NCBI RefSeq assembly: GCF_001887355.1
Contig: NZ_MPIN01000016.1
Span: forward strand, 152,099 to 208,981
Length of the DNA stretch: 56,883 nucleotides
Reading direction: 5' to 3'
From: Cystobacter ferrugineus
GTDB taxonomy: Bacteria > Myxococcota > Myxococcia > Myxococcales > Myxococcaceae
Shown one piece after another: positions 26,815 through 36,054 of the stretch; position 1 is the first letter of the stretch, and each line of letters begins with the position of its first letter. Below the pieces are notes generated by a model. That model saw nothing but the letters and a program-made list of their open reading frames with translations, was not told the origin of the DNA and ran no database searches. Made by a program: the position numbers and the translations under genes.

Positions 26815-27822
26815 TCAGTCGAGGAAGCGACGAGCCCAGCTCATGGCTTCTTCCTGGGTGAAGCCTTCAATGCGGAATCTGGGGTCATTGAAGGGCTTGT
26901 CGAACCAGGGGTCCAACACGCGGCCGAGTTCCCGGTAAGCGGAGAGCGAGTTGCCATGGGTGAGATCGCCCGCTTCGGGCCAGTCCCCCATCGTTATGAC
27001 GGCCCGTGCTCCGTCGAGAGGCTGCACGGTCGTCTCCGGTGACCGCAGGCGTGAACGAAGTGCGGACACTCCGCCCAGTTTTTGAAGGACGGGAGGGCCT
27101 AGGAAGTTGAGCCAGTGTACCCCATCCACGCGCGTGCCCATCCAATCGGGAGCGGAGCCGTGGTTGAGACTGATGCCTGGGTAGCGAAGGAGTTCGGTGC
27201 GGATTCGGGGCGTGAAGAACACGTCCCCAACGAGGGAATCGAAGCTCAATCCCGCCTGGCCGCTGGTGAAGTGAAGGCCCGAAGCCAGCTCGAGTAGCAG
27301 TTCCCTCACCATGGATGGGCCGTGTTTCTCGAGGTGCTCGGTCGGCAGTGTGCCCGAGAGGTAGCTCACGTCGTGATCGGAAGGGGTCCGGTCTCGGGAA
27401 GGAATACGGGCCGAGTAGGTGAGTTTGAAACCCGAGAGCCTGTCGTGCCCGTTGCCCAGGTGAAGCCACGTCTCGTTGCCGTTCTTCTCCATCTCCCTGA
27501 GCCGGTACGGGTCGGCACAATCCTCGGCGTAGCGGAAGGGACGGTCGGGTAGTAGCAGTTCGCGAAGGCGTTTCCGACGTTCGTCGGAAAGAGGCCCGAG
27601 AGGAGAGGAGCCAAATGCGCAGGCGTTGATGGTGCCGGGCTCTTCGCCCACTGCCTTCATGTAGCAGTCGAAGGCGCGGGATACCCCGGCGGCAATGTCC
27701 GGGTGGTCATGTGGTATGTAAAAGACGAAGTGAATCACCTCTCTTGCCAGGAGGCGCTCACCCGCTTCATCGTCGGAAGGATAGACCCCATAGGGGCGAA
27801 TTCGGGGATAGTGAGGCACCAT
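26815..27822 (-). CDS. DUF3396 family protein (putative type VI immunity)
   Basis: A 335-residue soluble protein. The C-terminal half shows the family pattern GTRVDGVHWLNFLGPPVLQ, LGG, then YRELGRVLDPW and the end RRFLD. DUF3396 proteins are classed with type VI secretion immunity proteins; no effector or secretion gene is complete nearby. A 42-residue relic of a paralogue is at 3351-3476. A protein-like frame ends 12 bases upstream, where an effector gene would be expected. Confidence 0.85.
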   Translation of the reverse strand: MVPHYPRIRPYGVYPSDDEAGERLLAREVIHFVFYIPHDHPDIAAGVSRAFDCYMKAVGEEPGTINACAFGSSPLGPLSDERRKRLRELLLPDRPFRYAEDCADPYRLREMEKNGNETWLHLGNGHDRLSGFKLTYSARIPSRDRTPSDHDVSYLSGTLPTEHLEKHGPSMVRELLLELASGLHFTSGQAGLSFDSLVGDVFFTPRIRTELLRYPGISLNHGSAPDWMGTRVDGVHWLNFLGPPVLQKLGGVSALRSRLRSPETTVQPLDGARAVITMGDWPEAGDLTHGNSLSAYRELGRVLDPWFDKPFNDPRFRIEGFTQEEAMSWARRFLD

Positions 27823-27834
27823 GGAGAAGATGGC

Positions 27835-28065
27835 CTATTTGATTCCGAGGCAGGGCATCACGATGGGGGGCAGGCAGTTCTCGTGGCCGAGGTCGTTGTA
27901 TTGGCGGAGTTGGGTCAATGTCTGGCGCACCGGGTTGCTCTTCTCGGAACCATTGGGCCAGCATGGGCTACTCTCGGTCCGGATGCCACTGTGTCCTCGG
28001 TGGGGTGATGCGTGACTGGCGCACCCAGGTGTCGTGAAGAGCCGTCCCTGAACCGGAATCATCAC
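27835..28065 (-). pseudogene. Possible C-terminal remnant of the gene preceding the DUF3396 gene
   Basis: A minus-strand frame ending 12 bases before the DUF3396 start. Its last 30 residues (NPVRQTLTQLRQYNDLGHEN and CLPPIVMPCLG) look like real protein, while the upstream part does not. In another frame the stretch TALHDTWVRQSRI also looks coding, hinting at a frameshifted gene. Position fits an effector or toxin paired with the immunity-type protein. Not recognised. Confidence 0.35.
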
Positions 28066-28084
28066 TGAGGATACGAACGGACCT

Positions 28085-28468
28085 ATGCGAAGGTCCCTGC
28101 TCGAAAGGCGCTCTGTCGGTGTCGCGAGCAGGGCCGTTGTTGCCCTGACGATACTCGATTTCTATTGGATGTATCGTGAAGCAAAGATGGAGCGATACGT
28201 CATGGCGCCCTATGTCCTGGGGGATGAGAACGGCTTTTCCACCCTGGAACAATCACGTTTGCTGATGTCTTCAGTATGCCATAGGGTCTATTTGAGTGGC
28301 AGTGGTGAGGATCGGCGGGTCGAGGTGTCAGCTACGGAGTTTCGTGCCCTGAAAGAGGAAGCAGAAAGTCTTTGGGGGACGACGGATTTGCATGGAGACT
28401 TTGTTCCGGGTCTTCTGAATCGAAAGCTTCCCCTCGTTGAGAGGCAGGACGTCATGAGGATGGACTGA
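28085..28468 (+). CDS. Hypothetical protein, 127 aa
   Basis: Not recognised. One weakly hydrophobic segment near the N-terminus (VASRAVVALTILDFYWMY) could be a membrane anchor or an artefact of starting too early. The remainder (YLSGSGEDRRVEVSATEFRAL) is soluble. It lies 34 bases before the DUF4240 gene and may share its transcript. Start uncertain. Confidence 0.45.
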   Translation: MRRSLLERRSVGVASRAVVALTILDFYWMYREAKMERYVMAPYVLGDENGFSTLEQSRLLMSSVCHRVYLSGSGEDRRVEVSATEFRALKEEAESLWGTTDLHGDFVPGLLNRKLPLVERQDVMRMD

Positions 28469-28502
28469 GCATGGGAAATCACTGCGAAGGGGTAGTTGCT
28501 TC

Positions 28503-29024
28503 ATGAATACTGAGGAATTCTGGGCCATCATCGAGTCCTCTCGACGGGTGGTCGAGCCAGAACGGGCGGATGGAAACGCGCAGCGGCAGGCTGAGGAACT
28601 CTGGAAGCTGTTGTCCAGGCTGTCTCCCGAGGAGATCGTCGAGTTTGATGCCCATCTCCAGGACAAGATGGACGCCGCCTATCAATGGGACCTGTGGGGG
28701 GTTGCGTACCTCGTCGCGGGGGGCTGCTCGGATGATGGCTTCACGGACTTCAGAAGTTGGCTCATCTCGATGGGTCGTCGTGTTTTCGAGGACGCGGTGT
28801 CGAACGCTGAGTCGCTCATCGGGGTTGTTGATGCACCTGGAGTCGAAGATGTGTTCTTCGAGGAGTTCCGATACGTGCCAGCCCGTGCATATGAGTCGCT
28901 GACGGGACGCGATTTCCCTCTCCGTACGGGAGCGGGTCCTTCGGCTCCCGCTGGAGAAGAATGGAGCGAGGAGGAACTCGCGCACAGGTTTCCCGCGTTC
29001 TGGGCTCGGAATGGGCGGCAATGA
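28503..29024 (+). CDS. DUF4240 domain protein
   Basis: A 173-residue protein with the DUF4240 signature: MNTEEFWAIIESSRR at the N-terminus, LSPEEIVEFDAHL, WDLWGVAYLVAGGCSDDGF and FRSWLISMGRRVFEDA. Members occur beside toxin/immunity and SMI1/KNR4-type genes and may be immunity or regulatory proteins; no enzymatic role is established. Start ATG 28503 lies after a weak GGGG. Confidence 0.85.
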   Translation: MNTEEFWAIIESSRRVVEPERADGNAQRQAEELWKLLSRLSPEEIVEFDAHLQDKMDAAYQWDLWGVAYLVAGGCSDDGFTDFRSWLISMGRRVFEDAVSNAESLIGVVDAPGVEDVFFEEFRYVPARAYESLTGRDFPLRTGAGPSAPAGEEWSEEELAHRFPAFWARNGRQ

Positions 29025-29065
29025 ACCTCCCCACTCGATTCGGCATCCTCGGAGCCAAGACCCGT

Positions 29066-29980
29066 TCATGTCCTCAGCGCGGACAGGAGGCACTCTGGCT
29101 GCTCCAAGTGGGGACTGTGTCCGGCCCGCACTCGCACCAGCCGCGCGGAGGGCTGCGCCCGCACCGCGGCCTCGGCCAGTGACACGGGCAGGACGCCATC
29201 ATTCTCGCCCCAGAGGTACGTGGTGGGCGGCTTCACCTCGCCCAGCCGCTCACTCCGGTGGAACACGTCCCCCGTGAGGGGCACCAACATGTTGAAGGCC
29301 CGCGTGGCCTCGGCCCTCCCTCCGCTCACGGTCATCAACTCGTAGTCGAGCGTCATCAGCCGGCGGTGGAGCGGGGTGTCCGGCAGTGGAGCAATCCGCC
29401 CGAAGAGCTTGGGACCCAATACACGCGCCACCCGCTCCGGCCCCACGCGGAAGTAGAGGCGGGCCTCCCGCGCCATCTCCGGCCCCAGGCCCATCGCGTC
29501 CACCAGCACCAGGCGCTCCACCGGGACCCGGCCCCGCAGCGCCAACTCCAGCGCCACCAGCCCCCCGAGCGAGTGGCCCACCAGGGTCATCGGCCCCGGT
29601 GCCAGGGCGGAGAGCACCGCTTCCACCGGCTCGACGAAGAACCGCAGTCCGTCCTCGGCCGTCCGGAGCGGCCCGGGGGTCGCCGTGGAGCCCCCGAATC
29701 CCGGCAGGTCCACCGCCAGCACCCGGTGCTCCCGCGCGAGGGCCGGTAGCAGGGGAAACCATGTGCTCGCCGCGCTCCCCCGTCCATGCAGGAGCACCAG
29801 GGGAGGGCCCTCGCCTCCCTCGAGGAGCCGCAGCGCCCCCCCTCCAGCGAGCGGGCATGCGCGGAGCACCACCCCGGGCGCCAGCTCCCCGAGCACCGCC
29901 GCTTCCACGGGCCCCGGTGGGAGGACTCCCGCCAGCGCCTCCGGGCGGGGGACGTGCCCCGGGCTGCTCCCGCCGGTCAT
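29066..29980 (-). CDS. Alpha/beta hydrolase
   Basis: A 304-residue hydrolase with a 35-residue N-terminal extension. Core motifs are LVLLHGRGSAASTW, VDLPGFGGS, nucleophile elbow LVGHSLGGL, LWGENDGV and AGHSPHLEQP with the catalytic histidine. Closest in style to BioH/meta-cleavage hydrolases. No signal peptide. Divergent from the MoxR operon, from which it is separated by 127 bases. Confidence 0.87.
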   Translation of the reverse strand: MTGGSSPGHVPRPEALAGVLPPGPVEAAVLGELAPGVVLRACPLAGGGALRLLEGGEGPPLVLLHGRGSAASTWFPLLPALAREHRVLAVDLPGFGGSTATPGPLRTAEDGLRFFVEPVEAVLSALAPGPMTLVGHSLGGLVALELALRGRVPVERLVLVDAMGLGPEMAREARLYFRVGPERVARVLGPKLFGRIAPLPDTPLHRRLMTLDYELMTVSGGRAEATRAFNMLVPLTGDVFHRSERLGEVKPPTTYLWGENDGVLPVSLAEAAVRAQPSARLVRVRAGHSPHLEQPECLLSALRT

Positions 29981-30107
29981 CCTCCATGTCCTCCTGGATG
30001 GGGTCCACCCGGAAAATACCGGAATGCCCGGCCTACTGCGCTGTTGAGCCGGTCACCCCCCTCACCTAGGCTGCCTGCCTTCTCAGGGACGGTCGAGACA
30101 ACACCTT

Positions 30108-31097
<990 letters not shown>

Positions 31098-31127
31098 GTC
31101 CCGGACGAGGAGCCTGGAGAACGCGCC

Positions 31128-32009
31128 GTGCTCGCCAAGGACATCATCCGCCGCATCCGCAAGCTGGAGATCCGCACCCGCAAGGTGGTGTCGGACATGC
31201 TCGCGGGCCAGTACCACTCGGTCTTCAAGGGCCGGGGCATGGCCTTCTCCGAGGTGCGGCAGTACCAGCCCGGGGACGAGATTCGCATCATCGACTGGAA
31301 CGTCACCGCCCGGATGAACGAGGCCTACGTCAAGGTCTTCACCGAGGAGCGCGAGCTCACGGTGATGCTCCTCGTCGACGTGTCGGCCTCCAAGGAGTTC
31401 GGCTCGCGCGAGCGCTCCAAGTCCGAGGTGGCCGCCGAGGTGGCCGCTCAAATCGCCTTCAGCGCCATCGCCAACAACGACCGCGTGGGGCTCATCCTCT
31501 TCTCCGACCGGGTGGAGAAGGTGGTGCCGCCGCGCAAGGGCCGCTCGCACGTGATGCGGCTGGTCAGCGACATCCTCACCTTCCAGCCCAAGGGGCGGGG
31601 CACGGACCTGTCCGCGGGCCTCACCTATTTGAGCCGCGTGGCCAACCGCAAGACGGTGACGTTCCTCGTCTCGGACTTCCTCGCCTCGGGCTATGAGGCG
31701 CCGCTGCGGCTGGTGGGCCGCAAGCACGACCTGGTGCCCGTGGTCATCGTGGATCCGCTGGAGCGCGAGTTCCCGAGGATGGGGCTCGTGGAGATGGAGG
31801 ATCCGGAGACGGGTGAGCGCTTCGTGGTGGATACGAGCGATCCGCTCGTGCGCGGCCGCTACGCGCGCGCCCTGCAGGGCCAGCGCGAGGAGTTGCGCCG
31901 GCTCTTCAAGAAGCTGGAGTTGGACCACGTGGAGCTGAGCACCGGGGATGACCACGGCATGGCCCTGGTGCGCTTCTTCCGCGCCCGTTCCCGGAGGATG
32001 GCGGCATGA
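31128..32009 (+). CDS. DUF58 domain protein
   Basis: A 293-residue protein with the DUF58 signature GRGMAFSEVRQYQPGDEIR and RIIDWNVTARMNE, followed by a VWA-like fold (LLVDVSASKEFG). Regularly found between moxR and VWA genes, where it is thought to form part of a membrane-associated complex. GTG 31128 starts the gene. It overlaps the next by 4 bases. Confidence 0.93.
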   Translation: MLAKDIIRRIRKLEIRTRKVVSDMLAGQYHSVFKGRGMAFSEVRQYQPGDEIRIIDWNVTARMNEAYVKVFTEERELTVMLLVDVSASKEFGSRERSKSEVAAEVAAQIAFSAIANNDRVGLILFSDRVEKVVPPRKGRSHVMRLVSDILTFQPKGRGTDLSAGLTYLSRVANRKTVTFLVSDFLASGYEAPLRLVGRKHDLVPVVIVDPLEREFPRMGLVEMEDPETGERFVVDTSDPLVRGRYARALQGQREELRRLFKKLELDHVELSTGDDHGMALVRFFRARSRRMAA

Positions 32010-33013
32010 GGGCGTTGACGCTCTGTGCGTTCCTGGTCGTCTCGCCCGTGGCCGCCCAGGCGCAGGCTCCGGCTCCCGCCGCGGCGAGCGCGAAGCTGCC
32101 CGAGGTGGAGCCCTCGGGGATGCAGGCCCGCGTGCAGCCCGAGCGCGTGCTCCTGGGCGAGCCCTTCGTCTACGAGGTGGTGCTCACCCATCCGGCGGAC
32201 CACCGCTACGAGCTGGACGTGCCGCCGGACCTGGGGGACTTCGAGCTGCTGGCCCAGGAGCGCACGCCTCCCGCGGCGGGCAAGGACCCGGCGGTCACCG
32301 TGTTCCGGGTGCGCATGTCCGCCTTCAAGCTGGGCATGGTGACGCTGCCGGACCTGACCTTCCTCGTGTCCACGCCGGAGGGGCCGCGGCGCTACGTGGC
32401 TCCGGGCCGGACGCTGGAGGTGGGCTCCACGCTGCCCGAGGACGCCGAGGCCAAGGGCGAGGACCTCCGCGACATCCAGCCGCCCACCGAGGTGGCCGTC
32501 CGCTCGTGGACGCTGGTGTGGGCCGCCCTGGGAGTCATCGCCGCGGCGCTGCTGGGCTATGCCGCGTGGCGGTTCTTCCAGAAGTACCGGGAGCGGCGGC
32601 GCGCGGCGGTGGCTCCTCCGCTGCCCCTGGACGTGCGCACGCGCCGGGCCCTGGACGCCCTCCGGTCCGAGAACCTGCCCGCGCAGGGGCGGGTGAAGGA
32701 CTTCTACTTCCGTCTGTCGGAGATCCTCCGCGGCTACCTGGGCGAGCGCTATGGCTTCGACGCGCTCGAGTGCACCAGCTCGGAGCTGATGGCGCAGTTG
32801 CGGCGTTTGAAGGCGCCCGGCCTGCCCGAAGATGGACTCATGCGCTTCATCTCCGAGTCGGACCTGGTGAAGTACGCCCGGGCCGAGTCCTCCCCGGATT
32901 CGTGCCGCGAGGCGCTGACGTTCGGCTACTCGCTGCTGGACCAGACCTGGCCCCCTCCTCCTCCGCCCGAAGCGGCTCCCGTGTCCCATGCTTCCGGACC
33001 TCGCGTTCCATAG
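32006..33013 (+). CDS. Membrane-anchored Bat-operon protein (DUF4381/BatD-like position)
   Basis: A 335-residue protein with a signal peptide (MRALTLCAFLVVSPVAAQAQA), an N-terminal beta-rich periplasmic part (VLLGEPFVYEVVLTHP), a membrane span at about residues 170-190 (TLVWAALGVIAAALLGYAAW), a basic stop-transfer and a helical cytoplasmic tail (FYFRLSEILRGYLGERYGFD). The gene order places it as the DUF4381-like partner of BatA. It overlaps batA by 26 bases. Confidence 0.83.
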   Translation: MRALTLCAFLVVSPVAAQAQAPAPAAASAKLPEVEPSGMQARVQPERVLLGEPFVYEVVLTHPADHRYELDVPPDLGDFELLAQERTPPAAGKDPAVTVFRVRMSAFKLGMVTLPDLTFLVSTPEGPRRYVAPGRTLEVGSTLPEDAEAKGEDLRDIQPPTEVAVRSWTLVWAALGVIAAALLGYAAWRFFQKYRERRRAAVAPPLPLDVRTRRALDALRSENLPAQGRVKDFYFRLSEILRGYLGERYGFDALECTSSELMAQLRRLKAPGLPEDGLMRFISESDLVKYARAESSPDSCREALTFGYSLLDQTWPPPPPPEAAPVSHASGPRVP

Positions 33014-33998
33014 CCCCCATTACCTGTGGGGGTTGCTCCTCATCCCCCTCCTGTTCGTCTGGAGCTGGTGGGAGAAGCGCCGCCGCGCCGTGCTGCGCTT
33101 CTCCGCGGCGCACGTGTTCACCCGGCACCCCCGGGGCGTGCGGGTGTACCTCCTGCCGCTCCTGCCCCTGCTGCGCGCCGCCGCGGTGGCCGCCGCCCTC
33201 GTCGCGCTCGCCCGGCCCCAGACGCGCGACACGCGCGTGCGGGACTTGAACGTGGAGGGCATCGACATCGTCGTCGCGCTCGACCTGTCCACCTCCATGG
33301 AGGCCGGTGACTTCCGCCCGCAGAACCGCCTGCACGTGGCCAAGGAGGTGCTCAGCGAGTTCATCTCCAACCGCGTCAATGACCGCATCGGCCTCGTGGT
33401 CTTCGCGGGCGCGGCCTACACGCAGGCGCCCCTGACGCTCGACTACGGCGTGCTCAAGGAGGTGCTGCGGCAGTTGCGCACGCGCGTGCTGGAGGACGGC
33501 ACGGCCATTGGCGACGCGCTGGCCACGGCGCTCAACCGCCTGCGCGACTCGGACGCCAAGAGCCGCGTGGTGGTGCTCATCACCGACGGTGACAACAACG
33601 CGGGGAAGATCTCCCCGCTGGACTCGGCGGGCATGGCCAGGTCCCTGCACATCCCCATCTACACCATCCTCGTGGGCAAGGGCGGCAAGGTGCCCTTTCC
33701 CCAGGGCACGGACCTGTTCGGCAACACCGTGTGGCGCGAGACGGAGATCCCCATCAACCCGGAGCTGCTCCAGGACATCGCCGACTCCACCGGTGGCGAG
33801 TACTACCGCGCCACGGATCCCGAGGGCCTCAAGCAGGGCCTGCAGAAGGTGCTCGACTCGCTCGAGCGCTCCAAGTTGATGGAGGGCGGTGCCTCGGCCA
33901 ACTACCGCGAGGACTACCACCCGTACCTGCTGTTGGCCTTTGGCTTCGCCGTGCTGGAACTCTTCCTGCGCTCCACCTTCCTGCGGGTGTCGCCGTGA
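32988..33998 (+). CDS. BatA-like VWA domain membrane protein
   Basis: A 336-residue protein with N-terminal hydrophobic segments (YLWGLLLIPLLFVWSWW; LLRAAAVAAALVALARP), a VWA domain with an intact MIDAS motif (ALDLSTSMEAGD) and LITDGDNNAG, and a C-terminal span (YLLLAFGFAVLELFL). Aerotolerance-type Bat proteins sit in the inner membrane with the VWA domain in the periplasm. Overlaps the next gene by 4 bases (GTGA). Confidence 0.92.
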   Translation: MLPDLAFHSPHYLWGLLLIPLLFVWSWWEKRRRAVLRFSAAHVFTRHPRGVRVYLLPLLPLLRAAAVAAALVALARPQTRDTRVRDLNVEGIDIVVALDLSTSMEAGDFRPQNRLHVAKEVLSEFISNRVNDRIGLVVFAGAAYTQAPLTLDYGVLKEVLRQLRTRVLEDGTAIGDALATALNRLRDSDAKSRVVVLITDGDNNAGKISPLDSAGMARSLHIPIYTILVGKGGKVPFPQGTDLFGNTVWRETEIPINPELLQDIADSTGGEYYRATDPEGLKQGLQKVLDSLERSKLMEGGASANYREDYHPYLLLAFGFAVLELFLRSTFLRVSP

Positions 33999-35053
33999 AC
34001 CTGATGGAACCCTGGCGTTTCAAGTTCCTGGGCTACCAGATGGGGCTCGCCAGGCCCGCCTTCCTCGCGCTGTGCGTGGCGGGCGCGCTGGTGGGGGCCC
34101 TGGCCCTGTGGCTGGCGCTGCGCCGGCGCTCGCGCGTGCGTGCGTTCATCACCGAGCGGCTGGTGGACAAGCTGGCCCCGGGCACCTCGCGCTGGCTGCC
34201 GGCCACGCAGGCGGGGCTCCAGGGCCTGGGGTTGATGCTCTTCGGACTCGCCCTCGCCCAGCCCCAGTGTGGCACCACGAGCGAGCTGGCCAAGCGGCGC
34301 GGCATCGACGTGGTGGTGGCGCTGGATGCGTCCAAGTCCATGCTCGCGCGCGACGTGCAGCCCAGCCGCCTCGAGCGCGCCCGGCTGGAGCTCACCACGC
34401 TCCTGGACGAGCTGAAGGGAGACCGGGTGGGGCTCGTGGCCTTCGCGGGAGATGCCTTCATCCAGTCGCCGCTCACCTCGGACTACTCGGCGGTGAAGCT
34501 GTTCCTGCGCGCGGTGGATCCAGAGCAGATGCCCCAGGGAGGCAGCAACATCGGCGAGGCGCTCCTGCTGGCGCGCCAGGTGCTGGAGAACGCGGACCGC
34601 GGCTCCAAGGAGCGCGTGGTGGTGTTGCTGTCGGACGGCGAGGACCTGACGGGCGAGGTGGACGAGGCGGTGGCCGCGCTCAAGGAGGCGCACGTGCAGG
34701 TGCTCACCGTGGGCGTGGGCTCGGAGCAGGGCGAGCCCATCCCCGTGTACAACCGCCGGGGCGAGTTCGTGGACTACAAGAAGGACAGCAGCGGCGAGAC
34801 GGTCATCACGCGCATGGATCGCGCGGGCCTGGCGGCCATCGCCGAGGCCACGGGGGGCGAGTTCTTCTACCAGCCGCGTGGCGTGGCCATGGCCCAGGTG
34901 CTGGAGCGTGTCGAGAAGATGCAGAAGAGCGAGTTGGAGAGCCGGGTCACCGTCCGCTACGACGAGCGCTTCCAGGTGTTCGCCCTGCCGGGGCTCGTCC
35001 TGCTGGTGCTGGGCATGGTGCTGCCCTCGTCCTGGCGCCGGAGGTCCGCATGA
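33995..35053 (+). CDS. BatB-like VWA domain membrane protein
   Basis: A 352-residue paralogue of the preceding protein. Two N-terminal membrane segments, then VWA with MIDAS VALDASKSMLARD and LLSDGEDLTG, then a C-terminal span (LPGLVLLVLGMVLPSSW). GTG 33995 overlaps the previous stop; ATG 34004 is an alternative. The longer open frame upstream is inside batA and is not used. Confidence 0.9.
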   Translation: MNLMEPWRFKFLGYQMGLARPAFLALCVAGALVGALALWLALRRRSRVRAFITERLVDKLAPGTSRWLPATQAGLQGLGLMLFGLALAQPQCGTTSELAKRRGIDVVVALDASKSMLARDVQPSRLERARLELTTLLDELKGDRVGLVAFAGDAFIQSPLTSDYSAVKLFLRAVDPEQMPQGGSNIGEALLLARQVLENADRGSKERVVVLLSDGEDLTGEVDEAVAALKEAHVQVLTVGVGSEQGEPIPVYNRRGEFVDYKKDSSGETVITRMDRAGLAAIAEATGGEFFYQPRGVAMAQVLERVEKMQKSELESRVTVRYDERFQVFALPGLVLLVLGMVLPSSWRRRSA

Positions 35054-36054
35054 GCCGGACCTTCCAGGGCGGACGCGCGAGGGCCTGGGCCTGGCTCTGC
35101 CTGGGGCTGCTCCTGCCCTTGCTGCCCACCTCCGCGGGGGCCGCGGGACTGCTGGAGAAGGAGCACCCGCTCATTCAGCAGGGCCGCCAGGCGTATGACG
35201 CCGGGCGGTACGAGGACGCGCTGTCCGCCTTCGATCAGGCGAAGAAGGAGCGGCCGAACGATCCGGCGGTGGACTTCAACCGGGGCGACGCGCTGACGAA
35301 GCTGGGCCGCTATGACGAGGCGAAGCAGGCCTTCCAGGGCGTGGCCGAGGCCAACAGCCGGCCGGATTTGCGGCAGAAGGCCACGTACAACCTGGGCAAC
35401 GTCCACGCGGCCCTGGGGGATTCGCGCGAGGCCCTGAAGGCCTATCGCCGCGCGCTCACCCTGGACCCCACGGATGCCCAGGCCCGGCACAACTACGAGG
35501 TGCTGCTGCGCAACCTGCCGCCTCCCCAGAAGGGTGGGGGTGATGGCGGCACGGATGGTGGCCAGGATGGTGGCTCGGACGGAGGCCAGGATGGCGGCCG
35601 TCCCGACGCGGGCCAGCCGGATGGAGGCACCGATGGTGGCCAGGATGGTGGAACCGATGGCGGCTCCGACGCGGGGCAGGACGGGGGCTCGGACGGAGGC
35701 GAGGACGGGGGCGCGGGCGATTCCGGCACGCCCGACGCGGGTCCAGGAGACGCGGGCCCGGGCGATGGCGGTCCCCAGGACGGGGGCGGGGATGGCGGCG
35801 AGCCCGGGGATGGCGGGGAGGGGGGCGATGGCGGCCAGCAAGGAGATGGAGGCCAGTCGGAGGATGCCCAGGAGTCGGACGCGGGTTCTCCGGGGGAGTT
35901 CGACGAGCTGGATGGTGGGGTGAGCGCCGAGGAGATCGACCGGCAGGAGGCCGAGCGCCTGCTGGATGCGATGAAGCAGAACGAGAAGAATCTCCAGTTG
36001 TGGCGCTTCCAGCAGAAGAAGCGGCCGAGGAATCCCAATGAGAAGGATTGGTAG
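35050..36054 (+). CDS. BatC-like TPR protein with Gly/Asp-rich linker
   Basis: A 334-residue exported protein: signal peptide (LCLGLLLPLLPTSAGAAG), three TPR units at about residues 40-155 (GRYEDALSAFDQAKKERPND and following), then about 120 residues made almost only of Gly, Asp, Gln, Ser and Pro (DGGTDGGQDGGSDGG-like), and a short charged helix with EEIDRQEAERLLDAM. The linker is probably disordered, acidic and could bind calcium. ATG 35050 overlaps the batB stop; the end overlaps batD by 17 bases. Confidence 0.9.
   Translation: MSRTFQGGRARAWAWLCLGLLLPLLPTSAGAAGLLEKEHPLIQQGRQAYDAGRYEDALSAFDQAKKERPNDPAVDFNRGDALTKLGRYDEAKQAFQGVAEANSRPDLRQKATYNLGNVHAALGDSREALKAYRRALTLDPTDAQARHNYEVLLRNLPPPQKGGGDGGTDGGQDGGSDGGQDGGRPDAGQPDGGTDGGQDGGTDGGSDAGQDGGSDGGEDGGAGDSGTPDAGPGDAGPGDGGPQDGGGDGGEPGDGGEGGDGGQQGDGGQSEDAQESDAGSPGEFDELDGGVSAEEIDRQEAERLLDAMKQNEKNLQLWRFQQKKRPRNPNEKDW

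Noticed and set aside
33889-36054. Very long plus frame across batB and batC
   Set aside because: Its first part is the +1 shadow of batB. Only the part from 35050 is protein-like, and that has its own ATG with a stop-start overlap.
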